Both the position numbers and the translations under genes were made by a program. A DNA stretch of 64,000 nucleotides from Terasakiispira papahanaumokuakeensis (GTDB lineage: Bacteria; Pseudomonadota; Gammaproteobacteria; Pseudomonadales; Halomonadaceae), in assembly GCF_001709345.1 (NCBI RefSeq), contig NZ_MDTQ01000001.1:3220990-3284989 (forward strand). Direction: 5' to 3'. Numbering within the stretch: the first letter of the stretch is position 1; the number at the start of each line of letters is the position of its first letter. Below are positions 38,683-48,313 of this stretch, one piece after another. A model generated the notes under the pieces. That model was given only the letters and a program-made list of their open reading frames with translations. It was not told the origin of the DNA and made no database searches.

Positions 38683-39723
38683 TTAACGAATCGGTGCGGG
38701 GTAAAGAAGACCCTGATCGTTCCAAAGGCGGTTTAAACCCCGTTCAAAGCGCAACGGTGTATTCGGCCCGACATTGCGGTTAAAGATCTCTTCGTAGTTG
38801 CCTACTTGAGAGATTGCTTGATAGGCCCAGTCGTTGCTCAAGCCAAATCGCTCACCGATGCGCCCGTCAGTTCCCAGTAACCGCGCGATATTGGCATTAT
38901 CCGTTTTCGCCTTCATCTGCTCAGCATTGTCTGAGGTCACCCCCAGCTCTTCGGCTGTCATCAGCGCAAACGCCGTCCAAGTCACAATATCGCGCCAGCG
39001 GGCATCACCTTGTGGTACATAAGCCCCCAAGGGTTCTTTAGAAATTGTTTCAGGTAACAGTGTAAAAGCCTGAGGATCTTCGAATTGAGTGCGGCGTGAA
39101 GCCAAGCCACTCATATCATTGGTGATCGCATCACAACGACCATGCTGAAAGGCGTTATAAAGCTCCGTACTTTTTTCAATCACAACCGTACGATAAGAGA
39201 GCCCACGACGACTGAAATAGTCTTCCAAGTTCTGTTCTGAGGTCGTGCCAGGCGATAGACAGAACACAGCACCATCGAGTTCTTCGATAGAGGAGACACC
39301 AAAATCCGCATGTGTCATCACACCTTGGCCGTCATAAAACCAGGGCGTTGTAAAATCAGCCCCTAGATTAGCATCACGCGAGGCGGTCCAAGTGGTTGCA
39401 CGAGAAAGCACATCAATTTCGCCGGAAGCCAACGCAGTAAACCGGTTTTTAGCCGTTGTCACTACAAACTCAACTTTTTGAGCATCTCCCAGTACCGCTG
39501 CGGCCACACCTCGGCATAAGTCCACATCCATCCCCGACCACTGGCCATCATCATTCACATAGGAGAACCCCGCTTTGTCACTACTGACACCACAGCGCAA
39601 CATATCGCGAGATTGAACTGCTGCCAGTACGCTACCTTCAGTCGTTGCCGCTTGAGCCGAAAAGCTGCTCATTGCGCCTGTCAACACACAAGCAACCAGC
39701 ATCATTTTATTATGTTTACGCAT
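38683..39723 (-). CDS. aapJ: Amino acid ABC transporter substrate-binding protein (AapJ type)
   Basis: The periplasmic receptor of a general/acidic amino acid importer. It has a signal peptide ending SAQA (near residue 26). The solute-binding family 3 fold shows RDMLRCGVSSDKAGFSYVND, GMDVDLCRGVAAAVLGDAQK, TTAKNRFTALASGEIDVLSR and TTWTASRDANLGADF. Length is 346 residues, as in AapJ. It is the first gene of the operon and diverges from a LysR gene. Confidence 0.93.
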   Translation of the reverse strand: MRKHNKMMLVACVLTGAMSSFSAQAATTEGSVLAAVQSRDMLRCGVSSDKAGFSYVNDDGQWSGMDVDLCRGVAAAVLGDAQKVEFVVTTAKNRFTALASGEIDVLSRATTWTASRDANLGADFTTPWFYDGQGVMTHADFGVSSIEELDGAVFCLSPGTTSEQNLEDYFSRRGLSYRTVVIEKSTELYNAFQHGRCDAITNDMSGLASRRTQFEDPQAFTLLPETISKEPLGAYVPQGDARWRDIVTWTAFALMTAEELGVTSDNAEQMKAKTDNANIARLLGTDGRIGERFGLSNDWAYQAISQVGNYEEIFNRNVGPNTPLRFERGLNRLWNDQGLLYPAPIR

Positions 39724-39886
39724 TTCGATCTGTCCTGTTCGTCATGGTTTCATTATTGGAATTGGATGCACATGATTAAGCACACGCTGCGCCACTGACG
39801 CATGGCGGTGTTATGGCTCTACCTTAAGGAGGCAAGCCGTTAGGCACCACTTTTGATTGATCCTATAATCGGCATCACCCATCCAA

Positions 39887-39896
39887 TATTCGAATA
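39887..39896. promoter_or_regulatory. Possible LysR-type operator in the aapJ-lysR divergent region
   Basis: A perfect palindrome TATTCGAATA with further symmetric AT-rich flanks lies in the 255-bp region between the divergent aapJ and LysR genes, where a LysR regulator would bind. A T-N11-A pattern can be drawn across it, but this is a weak criterion. Confidence 0.3.
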
Positions 39897-39978
39897 ACCT
39901 TATTTATCAGCTCGTTTAAAAACCGGCACAATGCATCGGTCTATAACCAATATCGGCTTATCAAAACAAGGGCTCACT

Positions 39979-40860
39979 ATGGATATCCGCTGGTATGCAG
40001 ACTTTCTAGCATTAGCTGAGACAGGCAAGTTCACGGCAGCGGCCCGACTAAGAGGGTGCTCCCAATCCACGTTAAGTCGACGGATTAAATTACTGGAAGA
40101 TCATCTAGGCACTCATTTGCTGGATCGACGAGGCACTCCCATCAGACTGACCGCCGCAGGAGAATCCTTACGCCCAACGGCGGCCGAGTTGGTTCGGCTT
40201 TCACAAGAATGTGAGCAAAGTGTCAAAGTAGTCGATCGCCCGCTCACTTTTGCCTCTTTGCATACCCTGGCCTGCAACTTCTTTCCCGATTGGATCTCAC
40301 AGTATTCGACACTGGATCAACCGCTGTTTACTCGCATTGATACCGGCCATAAAAGCACTGAAAACTACTATATGTCGCTTATGTCAGGGCGGAGTGATTT
40401 CATCTTGTTCTATCGTGACGAGGAGTCTGAACGCTACTTTGTGCGCGACGATTTTGAAGTCATGACATTAGGGCAGGATGAGCTTTACTGGGTCGGCACC
40501 CCGGCATTAGCTGGATGGTGCCAACATACTCAAGAGCCTATTCCATGGCTCACCTATGCCCGGTCAGCTCAACTGCATGAAATGTCTCGCGAACAGGTCA
40601 GCCGCCACCCGGAAGCGCATCGTTTAAAACGTGTTTTTGAAGCCACAGTATCAGAAGCTTTAAAACCAATGGTCGCACGTGGGCATGGTATCGCCTGCAT
40701 GCCTCACAGCATGATTGCACCATTGATTGAAAGCGGTCAGTTGGTACGCCTTTATCCTGAGATGCCGGCGCAGCATCTAGATATCATTCTCGTACGCTGG
40801 TTAGGCAACCCTAAATCAGCCACACATGATTTCTGGCAACACCTTCAATCGTTCTCTTGA
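39979..40860 (+). CDS. LysR-family transcriptional regulator
   Basis: A 293-residue regulator with the N-terminal winged HTH (FLALAETGKFTAAARLRGCS, then QSTLSRRIKLLEDHLGTHLL) and a LysR substrate-binding domain. The end of that domain contains VARGHGIACMPHSMIAPLIESG. I chose the ATG at 39979 (AAGGG upstream); the open frame begins at 39931. It is divergent from aapJ and is the natural candidate regulator of the amino acid uptake operon. Confidence 0.9.
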   Translation: MDIRWYADFLALAETGKFTAAARLRGCSQSTLSRRIKLLEDHLGTHLLDRRGTPIRLTAAGESLRPTAAELVRLSQECEQSVKVVDRPLTFASLHTLACNFFPDWISQYSTLDQPLFTRIDTGHKSTENYYMSLMSGRSDFILFYRDEESERYFVRDDFEVMTLGQDELYWVGTPALAGWCQHTQEPIPWLTYARSAQLHEMSREQVSRHPEAHRLKRVFEATVSEALKPMVARGHGIACMPHSMIAPLIESGQLVRLYPEMPAQHLDIILVRWLGNPKSATHDFWQHLQSFS

Positions 40861-41075
40861 GCGTTGAAACGCTAGAAAACGAGCTCAACATGACCTCCCC
40901 CCATATAAGCTCTAGCAAACTCGATTAAAGTCTAAGATGGAAGGCTTGACAGCCCCCATTAAAACAATCGTTTAATAGCAGCCAAGATCAATTCACTTCA
41001 AGGCCTGATGCGGCATCGAAAAAATAGGCCAATGACATCAGCCAATCACATCAATAGGCGAGTGAATTCAGACAT

Positions 41076-43820
41076 ATGCCTGAAGAAACCGCTCCAAGAC
41101 CCCATTCATCGCCGCTGTTGCCGATGAAACTATACCGTCCACCGCCGCCTGTTGGGGCAGTGGTCAGATCGCGTTTGCTCGAATTAATGGACCAAGCGAC
41201 GCAACAACGTCTCACCCTTCTTCAAGCCCCCGCAGGGAGTGGCAAAACTGTTTTGCTATCCCAGTGGTGCAACCAACGAGAGAGCGCCCAACCGCATCAT
41301 CCTGAGACAAGTCAGCGCCATCACGCAGCAGGAAGTAGCCACGCCGTCATCGCTTGGCAAGCTGTAGATGAGCGAGATAATGATCTCAACCGTTTTCTAA
41401 CGTATCTCGTGGCCGCCTTTCAGAAAGCCTGCCGAGCAACCGGTCAAGGGGAGATTGGGCTAGATGCCCAAGAGCAACTACAAGCGCATCAAGCTCATCA
41501 ACCTTTATCATTTGAACTGGTGCTATCCCCTTTGCTGGACGAGCTGGCACAGTTGCGTGGCCCCGTTTATTGGGTACTGGATGATGCTCATGAACTCACC
41601 CATAAAGCCGTTCTTAAATGCTTAAGCTTTCTACTCGAAGCGTTGCCTCCGAATGTACACCTGCTATGGGCAACACGAACACACCTTAATATTGGTTTAG
41701 CCCGTTGGCGAGCGCAGGGGACCTTAACGCTACTTGATGCCGATCAACTCGCCCTGACGGCGACAGAGATCGGCGCTGTCGCCCAGGCGTTACAATTACC
41801 TTTAGATAGCGCAGCGTGCCGCCACCTTCATCAACTGACGGCGGGATGGGCCATTGGTGTCCGCCTATTGGCGCTGGCCTGCGAATCCCAGCCTGAACGC
41901 GTCTGGCAGCAAAATGGCCGTCATCCCTTCGTGGCTGATTTTCTCGGCACTGAAGTTCTCACCCCCCTGACCGAGCAGCAGCGCCTCTTACTCAAAACAG
42001 CCGCTTACCTAGAACACTTTAATGCCCCATTACTCGACCACCTTCACCAAACAAGCAACAGCGCGAAGGCACTACAGTCGCTTGTTGAGCAAGGTCTATT
42101 TCTGATTCCCCAAGACCCTTCACAGCAATGGTTTCGGCTACACCCCCTGTTTCGTGATCTGCTGGCTCAGGAAACCGACACTGAGGCACAAGAAATTCAC
42201 CAAAGGTCCAGCCAATGGTTTGCACAAAAAGGATATTGGGTCCAAGCGATTGATCATGCGTTGCAGGCCCAACAACCCCATCAGGCCGCAGCATGGATTG
42301 AACAACTCGGTCATGGTTTATTAGAAACCCTGGATGCCGCCCCTTTACTCCGCTGGAAAGCAGAACTTCCTGATGAAGTCATTCAGAGCACTCCACGCCT
42401 CACCTTAATTTATGCCTGGGGGCTCACCTGGACAGGCCAATTAGACGCCGCCGAACGACTGATACAGGCCAATATGGCCTTATCTGGTCCCCCTCAAGGT
42501 CCACGAACAATTGACCAGACAGAAGCCTTATTGGTCATGGCCTGGGTTGAACAGGGGCGAGGCCATTTAATCAAAGCTCGTGAAGCAGCACTGCAACTCT
42601 ATCCGTTGATCCCCTCAGAGCAGCCCGCTCTGCAGGTGCAAGCCCTCACGCTGATCACTCAGTCCTATCTCACTCAACACAACCTCAAAGCCGCCCGCGG
42701 TTATAATCGTGAGGCTCAAGCCATTGCTCAACGCCAGCAAAACTCGCGGCTAGAACAACAAGCTTTATTTGATTTAGCCCGCATAGAACTTGGCAAAGGC
42801 CATCTCAACCGCTGTCACCAAGTGATTGATCAGGCGCTGGAACTCAGTTCACAGAAAACAACATCAATAGGACGCCTATTAATGCTCAAGGCGATGGTCA
42901 ACTTATCGCAGGGGCACTTTGAACGTATTGAACAAGATCTTGTGCCTGGCATGGCCATTGCGCGTGAGACTAGAGATCTCCACCTGCTCAGTGGCTTAAT
43001 CATTGACTCTATGCGCCGACGCGAAGAAGGCCATTTAGAAGCCGCGTTTGAAGCTTTGGCTGAAGCTGAGCGGCTCATGCATATTTGGGATGTACCTCAG
43101 ATCTACTATCTGAGTTGGCTCACCGCGCTGAAGGCTCGCTTATGGCTGGATCAACATAAAACCGATCTCGCTTTAAGCTGGCTGGCGCAATTACAACAAC
43201 TATTCGAACGTCATTCAGATAGGCAACCCATCGCACTTTTACCGCAGCAGCGCCACTATGTGGAACTCTTTTTGTGTCGCGCTTTGCTCGCTGCCGACGA
43301 GACACCGACCGCCATTAAACGTCTGGAGCAGCTGTGTGAACAAGGTAAGGAATACCCGACTTCGATCCTGTATGCACAAGTATTACTGACACAGGCCTAT
43401 CACCGGATAGGACGTCTGGACGCCGCCGACCAGACGCTCAAGCAAGCCTTAAGAGCAGCCGCCTCCGAGTCGGCTCAGCTTCCTTTTATCAGCGCTGATC
43501 ACTCAATCCTAACGCGACTCCACCTCGTTCCGGATACTCACCCCAGCCACGCATTTGCTCAAACATTGATCAGCCAGTACCTCACCCTGCAAGGTCATAT
43601 ACAGCGCTTTGACCCGTCTACCCCGGCGACCCCCCTCTCTAGTCGCGAACATTGTGTGCTTGAACTGGTCGCTGAAGGGCTATCCAATCAAGAAATTGGC
43701 GAAAGACTCTTCATTTCGCTACACACCGTCAAAACTCATTTACGTAATATTCTGCAAAAATTAGATGTGCGCTCTCGAACCCAAGCCGTTTCACGTGCAC
43801 GCGCCCTTCAATGGCTTTAA
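41076..43820 (+). CDS. MalT-like LuxR-family transcriptional regulator (large ATP-binding)
   Basis: A 914-residue regulator with an N-terminal STAND-type NTPase: Walker A APAGSGKT at residues 51-58 and Walker [12 protein letters not shown] long TPR-like helical region follows (residues ~340-840), and the C-terminal LuxR HTH is [28 protein letters not shown] (split), then [19 protein letters not shown]. Such proteins bind ATP and an inducer to activate catabolic operons. The inducer is unknown. A second ATG at 41124 (MKLYRPPPP) is possible. The neighbouring fabY lies 386 bp downstream; nothing ties them functionally. Confidence 0.9.
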   Translation: MPEETAPRPHSSPLLPMKLYRPPPPVGAVVRSRLLELMDQATQQRLTLLQAPAGSGKTVLLSQWCNQRESAQPHHPETSQRHHAAGSSHAVIAWQAVDERDNDLNRFLTYLVAAFQKACRATGQGEIGLDAQEQLQAHQAHQPLSFELVLSPLLDELAQLRGPVYWVLDDAHELTHKAVLKCLSFLLEALPPNVHLLWATRTHLNIGLARWRAQGTLTLLDADQLALTATEIGAVAQALQLPLDSAACRHLHQLTAGWAIGVRLLALACESQPERVWQQNGRHPFVADFLGTEVLTPLTEQQRLLLKTAAYLEHFNAPLLDHLHQTSNSAKALQSLVEQGLFLIPQDPSQQWFRLHPLFRDLLAQETDTEAQEIHQRSSQWFAQKGYWVQAIDHALQAQQPHQAAAWIEQLGHGLLETLDAAPLLRWKAELPDEVIQSTPRLTLIYAWGLTWTGQLDAAERLIQANMALSGPPQGPRTIDQTEALLVMAWVEQGRGHLIKAREAALQLYPLIPSEQPALQVQALTLITQSYLTQHNLKAARGYNREAQAIAQRQQNSRLEQQALFDLARIELGKGHLNRCHQVIDQALELSSQKTTSIGRLLMLKAMVNLSQGHFERIEQDLVPGMAIARETRDLHLLSGLIIDSMRRREEGHLEAAFEALAEAERLMHIWDVPQIYYLSWLTALKARLWLDQHKTDLALSWLAQLQQLFERHSDRQPIALLPQQRHYVELFLCRALLAADETPTAIKRLEQLCEQGKEYPTSILYAQVLLTQAYHRIGRLDAADQTLKQALRAAASESAQLPFISADHSILTRLHLVPDTHPSHAFAQTLISQYLTLQGHIQRFDPSTPATPLSSREHCVLELVAEGLSNQEIGERLFISLHTVKTHLRNILQKLDVRSRTQAVSRARALQWL

Positions 43821-44206
43821 CGGCAAGGGGTAAAAGCTTCGACGCGAAGACGAGGTTGAGCTCAACGGAAGATAAAGCACTGACATCTTAGCCAACGTCT
43901 GCATCAACGTCATCAGCGGCATTGCTCGCGATGAGATTCATGGATTTTTGAGATGAATCACACCAACATTGATCGGGTGCGCTACATAGCCATAGGGCGA
44001 GAGTCAGTGCTAAGATAGCGGTCATTTTTCGGCGAGGATCACCGACATGCACAACACTTTGTGTACCATGATGTGATCCGCCAGTGGTGCCTTGTCACCC
44101 ATCTCGAACATAGGCTCTGTCGAGCACATATTTTGGCGCATGGACTGCTCAAAATCGCAACTGACAGATCGTAAAGAGCTTGCAAAACCAGCAGAAGGGG
44201 TTTGCC
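43821..44206. other. Intergenic region upstream of fabY
   Basis: A 386-bp stretch with no supported gene. It should contain the fabY promoter. No clear -35/-10 pair, dyad or RNA was recognised. Confidence 0.5.
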
Positions 44207-46120
44207 TTGTCCCAGTTACCCGTCATCATCGGCATGGGTGGTATCAATGCCGCCGGCCGTACATCAGGCCACCATGCTTTTCGCCGAATAGTGCTGGATG
44301 CACTACCCGAGCATGAGCGCCAGCAAACTCTGTTAGCACTAGCCAGCCTCACTGGACGAGGGCAGCGGGCACAGGATGGCAGCTGGTGTAATGCTGCCGG
44401 CGAATCTCTCAGCCCCAGTGCACTGATTGCACAGGAAGCCACACGGCTTCGCAATGAATCGCTTATTCGTCGTATCCACCCAGACTGGTTCGACGTCAAT
44501 GCCATGCCCGCGGCTAAGGTGCTTAAAGCTCAGGCCGGCGAAGCGCCCATTCGATTTAAACTACGCCAACGCCAACTGCCTCAACCGCTCCCCGATGGCT
44601 GGCAATGTCGAGACCTCGGCCTAGGTGATGTGGAAGTCAGTATCACCGGCGGCTTAGAGATGACCGTTCCAGCGCCACGAGAAGCTTTAGTACAAGCTGC
44701 AGGCATGCTCCCCACGGGGTTCGATCCAGGCGCTTGGTATCGTAGTGTGCACCATCCTCGTGGCCTTAAGATGACAGTCTTTGGTGCTTCCGATCTTCTA
44801 GGACAAAGTGGCCTGCCCTGGGCAGAAATCAGCCGCCATGTTCATCCAGATCAAGTGGCTGTCTTCGCAAGTAACTCTATTGGCCAGATGGATCAGGAAG
44901 GCTGGGGAGGCTTGATGCAGTCATTACTGACCGGCAAGCGGGCCACCTCAAAGCAAATGCCCCTGGGTTACGCACAGATGGTGGCCGATTTCATGAATGC
45001 CTATGTCATCGGCAATGTCGGCCAAACCAGCGGACTGCTGGGCGCTTGTGCCACTTTCCTTTACAACCTACAAGCCGCAACACAAGCGATTCGCAGTGGA
45101 CAAACGCGAGTGGCGATTGTCGGGACTGCCGATGCACCGATCACGCCAGAAGTGATCGAAGGCTTTCGTACAATGGGGGCTTTGGCTGATGATGCTAGCC
45201 TTCGCGCACTTGATCAGCTCGATAAGCTCAGTGATGACGATTATCGCCGCGCGTGCCGTCCCTTTGCCCAGAACTGCGGTTTTACAATGGGGGAATCGTC
45301 TCAGTTCCTGATGCTTGTTGATGATCACTTGGCCGTGGAACTGGGTGCGCAGATTTTGGGTTCAGTGCCTGACGTCTTTGTGAACGCAGATGGATTCAAG
45401 CGCTCGATCTCCGCGCCAGGCATTGGCAACTATCTCACCCTGTCTAAAGCAGCCGCACTGGGACGAGCGATTGTCGGCGATGATGCGCTCCGCCATCGTA
45501 GCTTTGTCCACGCCCATGGCACCAGCACCCCGAAAAACCGTACGACTGAATCCCACGTCCTGAATGAAGTCGCCAAAGCTTTTGGTATTGAGTCTTGGCC
45601 GATTTCTGCGGTCAAAGCCTTTGTCGGCCATTCGCAAGGGTCTGCTGGGGGCGATCAGATGATGGCAGCACTGGGGACCTGGGCCACCGGTATTCGGCCC
45701 GGTATCAGCACTGTCGAGACCTTCGCCGAAGATCTTTATGACTCCAATTTGAACTTAAGTAATCAACACCAAGTGGGTCAACCAGACGACTTTGAACTGA
45801 GCCTGCTCAATGCCAAAGGCTTTGGGGGGAATAATGCCACCGCGTTGGTACTGTCCCCACAGGTCACTCAACGGATGCTGGCCAAGCGTCATGGTCAGCA
45901 AGCTATGCGTAATCATGCGCAGGCATCAGAGGCGGTGCTGGAACGCTCCCAGGCCCATGATAATGCGGCCATGGCACGTCAATTTGATGTGACCTATCAC
46001 TTTGGTGAGCAAGTTCTGGAAGGGCCAGAGCTAACCATCACGCAGGATGAATTGACGATTCCAGGCTACGATAAACCCGTATCACTGGCGCTGAAATCGC
46101 CCTTTACCGATATGCAATGA
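44207..46120 (+). CDS. fabY: Beta-ketoacyl-ACP synthase FabY
   Basis: A long ketosynthase of 637 residues resembling Pseudomonas aeruginosa FabY, which starts fatty acid synthesis by condensing acetyl-CoA with malonyl-ACP. The catalytic Cys281 lies in LLGACATFLYN, and the two His are in HAHGTSTPKN and FVGHSQGSAGG, giving the Cys-His-His triad. The N-terminal ~190 residues and insertions set it apart from FabB/FabF. I infer a TTG start at 44207 (MSQLPVII) because AAGGGG is 8 nt upstream; the open frame starts at another TTG at 44180. The gene seems to be transcribed alone. Confidence 0.88.
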   Translation: MSQLPVIIGMGGINAAGRTSGHHAFRRIVLDALPEHERQQTLLALASLTGRGQRAQDGSWCNAAGESLSPSALIAQEATRLRNESLIRRIHPDWFDVNAMPAAKVLKAQAGEAPIRFKLRQRQLPQPLPDGWQCRDLGLGDVEVSITGGLEMTVPAPREALVQAAGMLPTGFDPGAWYRSVHHPRGLKMTVFGASDLLGQSGLPWAEISRHVHPDQVAVFASNSIGQMDQEGWGGLMQSLLTGKRATSKQMPLGYAQMVADFMNAYVIGNVGQTSGLLGACATFLYNLQAATQAIRSGQTRVAIVGTADAPITPEVIEGFRTMGALADDASLRALDQLDKLSDDDYRRACRPFAQNCGFTMGESSQFLMLVDDHLAVELGAQILGSVPDVFVNADGFKRSISAPGIGNYLTLSKAAALGRAIVGDDALRHRSFVHAHGTSTPKNRTTESHVLNEVAKAFGIESWPISAVKAFVGHSQGSAGGDQMMAALGTWATGIRPGISTVETFAEDLYDSNLNLSNQHQVGQPDDFELSLLNAKGFGGNNATALVLSPQVTQRMLAKRHGQQAMRNHAQASEAVLERSQAHDNAAMARQFDVTYHFGEQVLEGPELTITQDELTIPGYDKPVSLALKSPFTDMQ

Positions 46121-46314
46121 AAAGGTGCCGATTGAGCCCTGATCACTCACACATCGACTCAAGCACTATTGTGGAATAATTTTTATCGTCAAGAGGCTGA
46201 CAAGATCGGCCCTTGACGCCACAATGTCAGAGAATGGCATTTCGAATCGAATACCAGCCAAGGCGGCAACAAGCCTAACTGGACATAGCGCTGCACAGAA
46301 CGGAGCCTAAAGCA

Positions 46315-46914
46315 ATGAATCTCGATCTGTTGAATCAACTGGAACAGAAAGTTCAGACGGCCGTCGAGTCCATGGAAGTGATGAAGCGGGAATTGGAATC
46401 ACTGCGTGCAGACAAGGCAACGCTGAGTGAAGAAAATGAAGCGCTGAAAGCTGAGCGAGCCACCTGGGAAGACCGTTTGAGTGAGTTGCTGGATAAGTTC
46501 AGTGGCTTTGAAAACCTAAGCAGTGCCTCAGCGTCAACTCATGAAAGCACCGGAGCTGTCACCTTAGATGACGACACCCTAGATGCTGAAGCAGACGAAC
46601 TCCTCGCACTAGCGACAGAGGATGACGAACTGAACGAAGCAGACGGGCAAGTAAGCTTTGAAGAAGACGTGTCACGACTGGTGGACACGGCTGAACAAGA
46701 CAACACCGAGCAAGAAAGCGCTGAAGCAGCCGCACTGGCCTTCACTGAAGCCGACGATAGTGAACTGTCTGAAGATATCTTCCAAATGGAAGAAGAAGAC
46801 CCTCATTCGGCTTCTCTCGCCTCCATGATTTCTGAGGACACCCAGGAAGAAGACAACAGCTCTTCAGACCCTCAAACACCGCAACCCGGTGGCAGCCACT
46901 GGCAAATTAACTGA
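46315..46914 (+). CDS. ZapB-like coiled-coil protein with acidic tail
   Basis: The N-terminal ~66 residues match the cell-division factor ZapB in pattern: LLNQLEQKVQTAVESMEVM compares with FEKLEAKVQQAIDTITLL of E. coli, and ATWEDRLSELLDKF with NGWQERLQALLGRM. It is one continuous coiled coil. The following ~130 residues are strongly acidic and low in complexity (runs of Asp/Glu/Ser/Ala), ending in the different motif GSHWQIN. E. coli ZapB is only 81 residues. GGAG lies 9 nt before the ATG. A role at the Z-ring is inferred from the N-terminal similarity only. Confidence 0.7.
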   Translation: MNLDLLNQLEQKVQTAVESMEVMKRELESLRADKATLSEENEALKAERATWEDRLSELLDKFSGFENLSSASASTHESTGAVTLDDDTLDAEADELLALATEDDELNEADGQVSFEEDVSRLVDTAEQDNTEQESAEAAALAFTEADDSELSEDIFQMEEEDPHSASLASMISEDTQEEDNSSSDPQTPQPGGSHWQIN

Positions 46915-47032
46915 GTGCTAGAGACACCCAGCCATTGCCGAGCTTAAGCTGCAAACAGTACATTGGGCAGTAGTCTCATTGTGAGGCTACTGTCAGTAGA
47001 GCGCTATCGCTGAGTTTAGTCAGGCCATGAGT

Positions 47033-47527
47033 TTAGCTCAGGTCATGGGGTGAATTCAGATCGTGCGACATCAACAACGCATCTTCAAAATCATCAGCCT
47101 GCAACGGCTGCCCCGGCAAAGCTTCACGTAACGGATAATACCCCTTGCGACGACCATCCAGCACAAAACCTGCGCGCTCATACAAATGAATCGCACGCGT
47201 ATTGGATGCACGGACTTCCAGCACCAATCGTTCACAATGCTGCTGACGGGCCTGATCTAATACCCAGGCCAATAAACGGCGCCCTTCCCCCCGTCCTTGT
47301 AGAGCAGGCGCGACCAAGATTTGGTTCAACTCTAACCAATCCCCCGCCTGCCCGAGTGCGCACAAAGCAACCAGAGCATCACCTTCATAACGCCCCCAGC
47401 AATCATCAGTCTGCAATGTTTGTTGCCAACGAATCTCAGACCAGGGCAAAGACTCTGCCCGTTCAGACAGCACCAACACTGCAGCCAGATCAGCCTCGTT
47501 TAAACGCTGCCAGGGAATCGACATCAT
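47033..47527 (-). CDS. rimI: Ribosomal protein bS18 alanine N-acetyltransferase
   Basis: A GNAT enzyme of 164 residues that acetylates the N-terminal Ala of ribosomal protein S18. The acetyl-CoA motif is QGRGEGRRLL, followed by LEVRASNTRAIHLYERAGF, the conserved RimI block. The double ATG at 47527/47524 overlaps the TGA of the upstream HolD-like gene, and a GGAGG is just before it, so the pair is translationally coupled. The same holD-rimI order is known in E. coli. Confidence 0.92.
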   Translation of the reverse strand: MMSIPWQRLNEADLAAVLVLSERAESLPWSEIRWQQTLQTDDCWGRYEGDALVALCALGQAGDWLELNQILVAPALQGRGEGRRLLAWVLDQARQQHCERLVLEVRASNTRAIHLYERAGFVLDGRRKGYYPLREALPGQPLQADDFEDALLMSHDLNSPHDLS

Positions 47528-48303
47528 GCCTCCATAACCACTTCATTCGCGGCAAATGCCGCACTCAATCCCTGCTGGGCATGCTGCCACAGCTGAGCTT
47601 TCGCATCAGGGGAACTCAATAACTCGGATAAAGAAGGACCACTGAAACAAGGGCGTCCCAGCCGATCCTGATCTAGCAGCCGACCCAGACGCTCACCAAA
47701 CGCCATCACACCTGGCGGTTCAAAAGGTGAAAACTGAGGGCCGGTTAAGTAGGCGGTTAAGGCATCAGCTAACTCACGCTGATCACCTCGCAATACCGGC
47801 ACGCCTTCCACAGGCCAACTGAGTGTGTATTGCGCCACCAGCCCAATGCGCTGAGGATGTAATGCTCGCGCAATGGCAGACAGTAAGGTTAATCGCTGGG
47901 GATCATGGGCTAACCCTGGCTGATCAAGCTCGACCACCCACAGCCAGCGATTATTCATCGCCCACACCTCGACCGCCATGGGCCTCACTTCTTCGACGGT
48001 CTCTACGGCCGGTTCATGGCCATCCTCAGGGGCTACAGCGAGGCGGGAATGATCTTGCACATCATCCGTTGATGGCGGCGTATTCTGAAAATCCTCAGCG
48101 GCAGAGACAGTTTCCGTATGCTCAGGTGATACGAATACCCCCGCGGCCGCCATCGCCGCTTCGGCTCCATGTCGAGACTCAGCTTCAGGCACCGGCCAAT
48201 CACAACGCATACTAGGCTGTGCGGCGGGCAACTGATAACGCGGCACCCACCACCGCGTTCCCATCGCACTGAGCACTGCATAGCGCTCAACTTGGCTTAA
48301 CAT
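47524..48303 (-). CDS. Putative DNA polymerase III psi subunit (HolD-like)
   Basis: Psi links the clamp loader to SSB. This 259-residue protein lies directly upstream of rimI, as holD does in E. coli. Its N-terminus (LSAMGTRWWVPRYQLP) resembles E. coli psi LQQLGITQWSLRRPG, and its C-terminus (LSELLSSPDAKAQLWQHA) resembles LTDLRANPTARAALWQQI. A middle segment WLWVVELDQ and IARALHPQRIGLV fits the strand and helix between. It has a ~100-residue low-complexity insertion absent from the 137-residue E. coli protein. I used the ATG at 48303, 11 bp after the leuA stop; no strong ribosome site is seen. The call is by synteny and short motifs. Confidence 0.6.
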   Translation of the reverse strand: MLSQVERYAVLSAMGTRWWVPRYQLPAAQPSMRCDWPVPEAESRHGAEAAMAAAGVFVSPEHTETVSAAEDFQNTPPSTDDVQDHSRLAVAPEDGHEPAVETVEEVRPMAVEVWAMNNRWLWVVELDQPGLAHDPQRLTLLSAIARALHPQRIGLVAQYTLSWPVEGVPVLRGDQRELADALTAYLTGPQFSPFEPPGVMAFGERLGRLLDQDRLGRPCFSGPSLSELLSSPDAKAQLWQHAQQGLSAAFAANEVVMEA

Positions 48304-48313
48304 GACAGCGATG

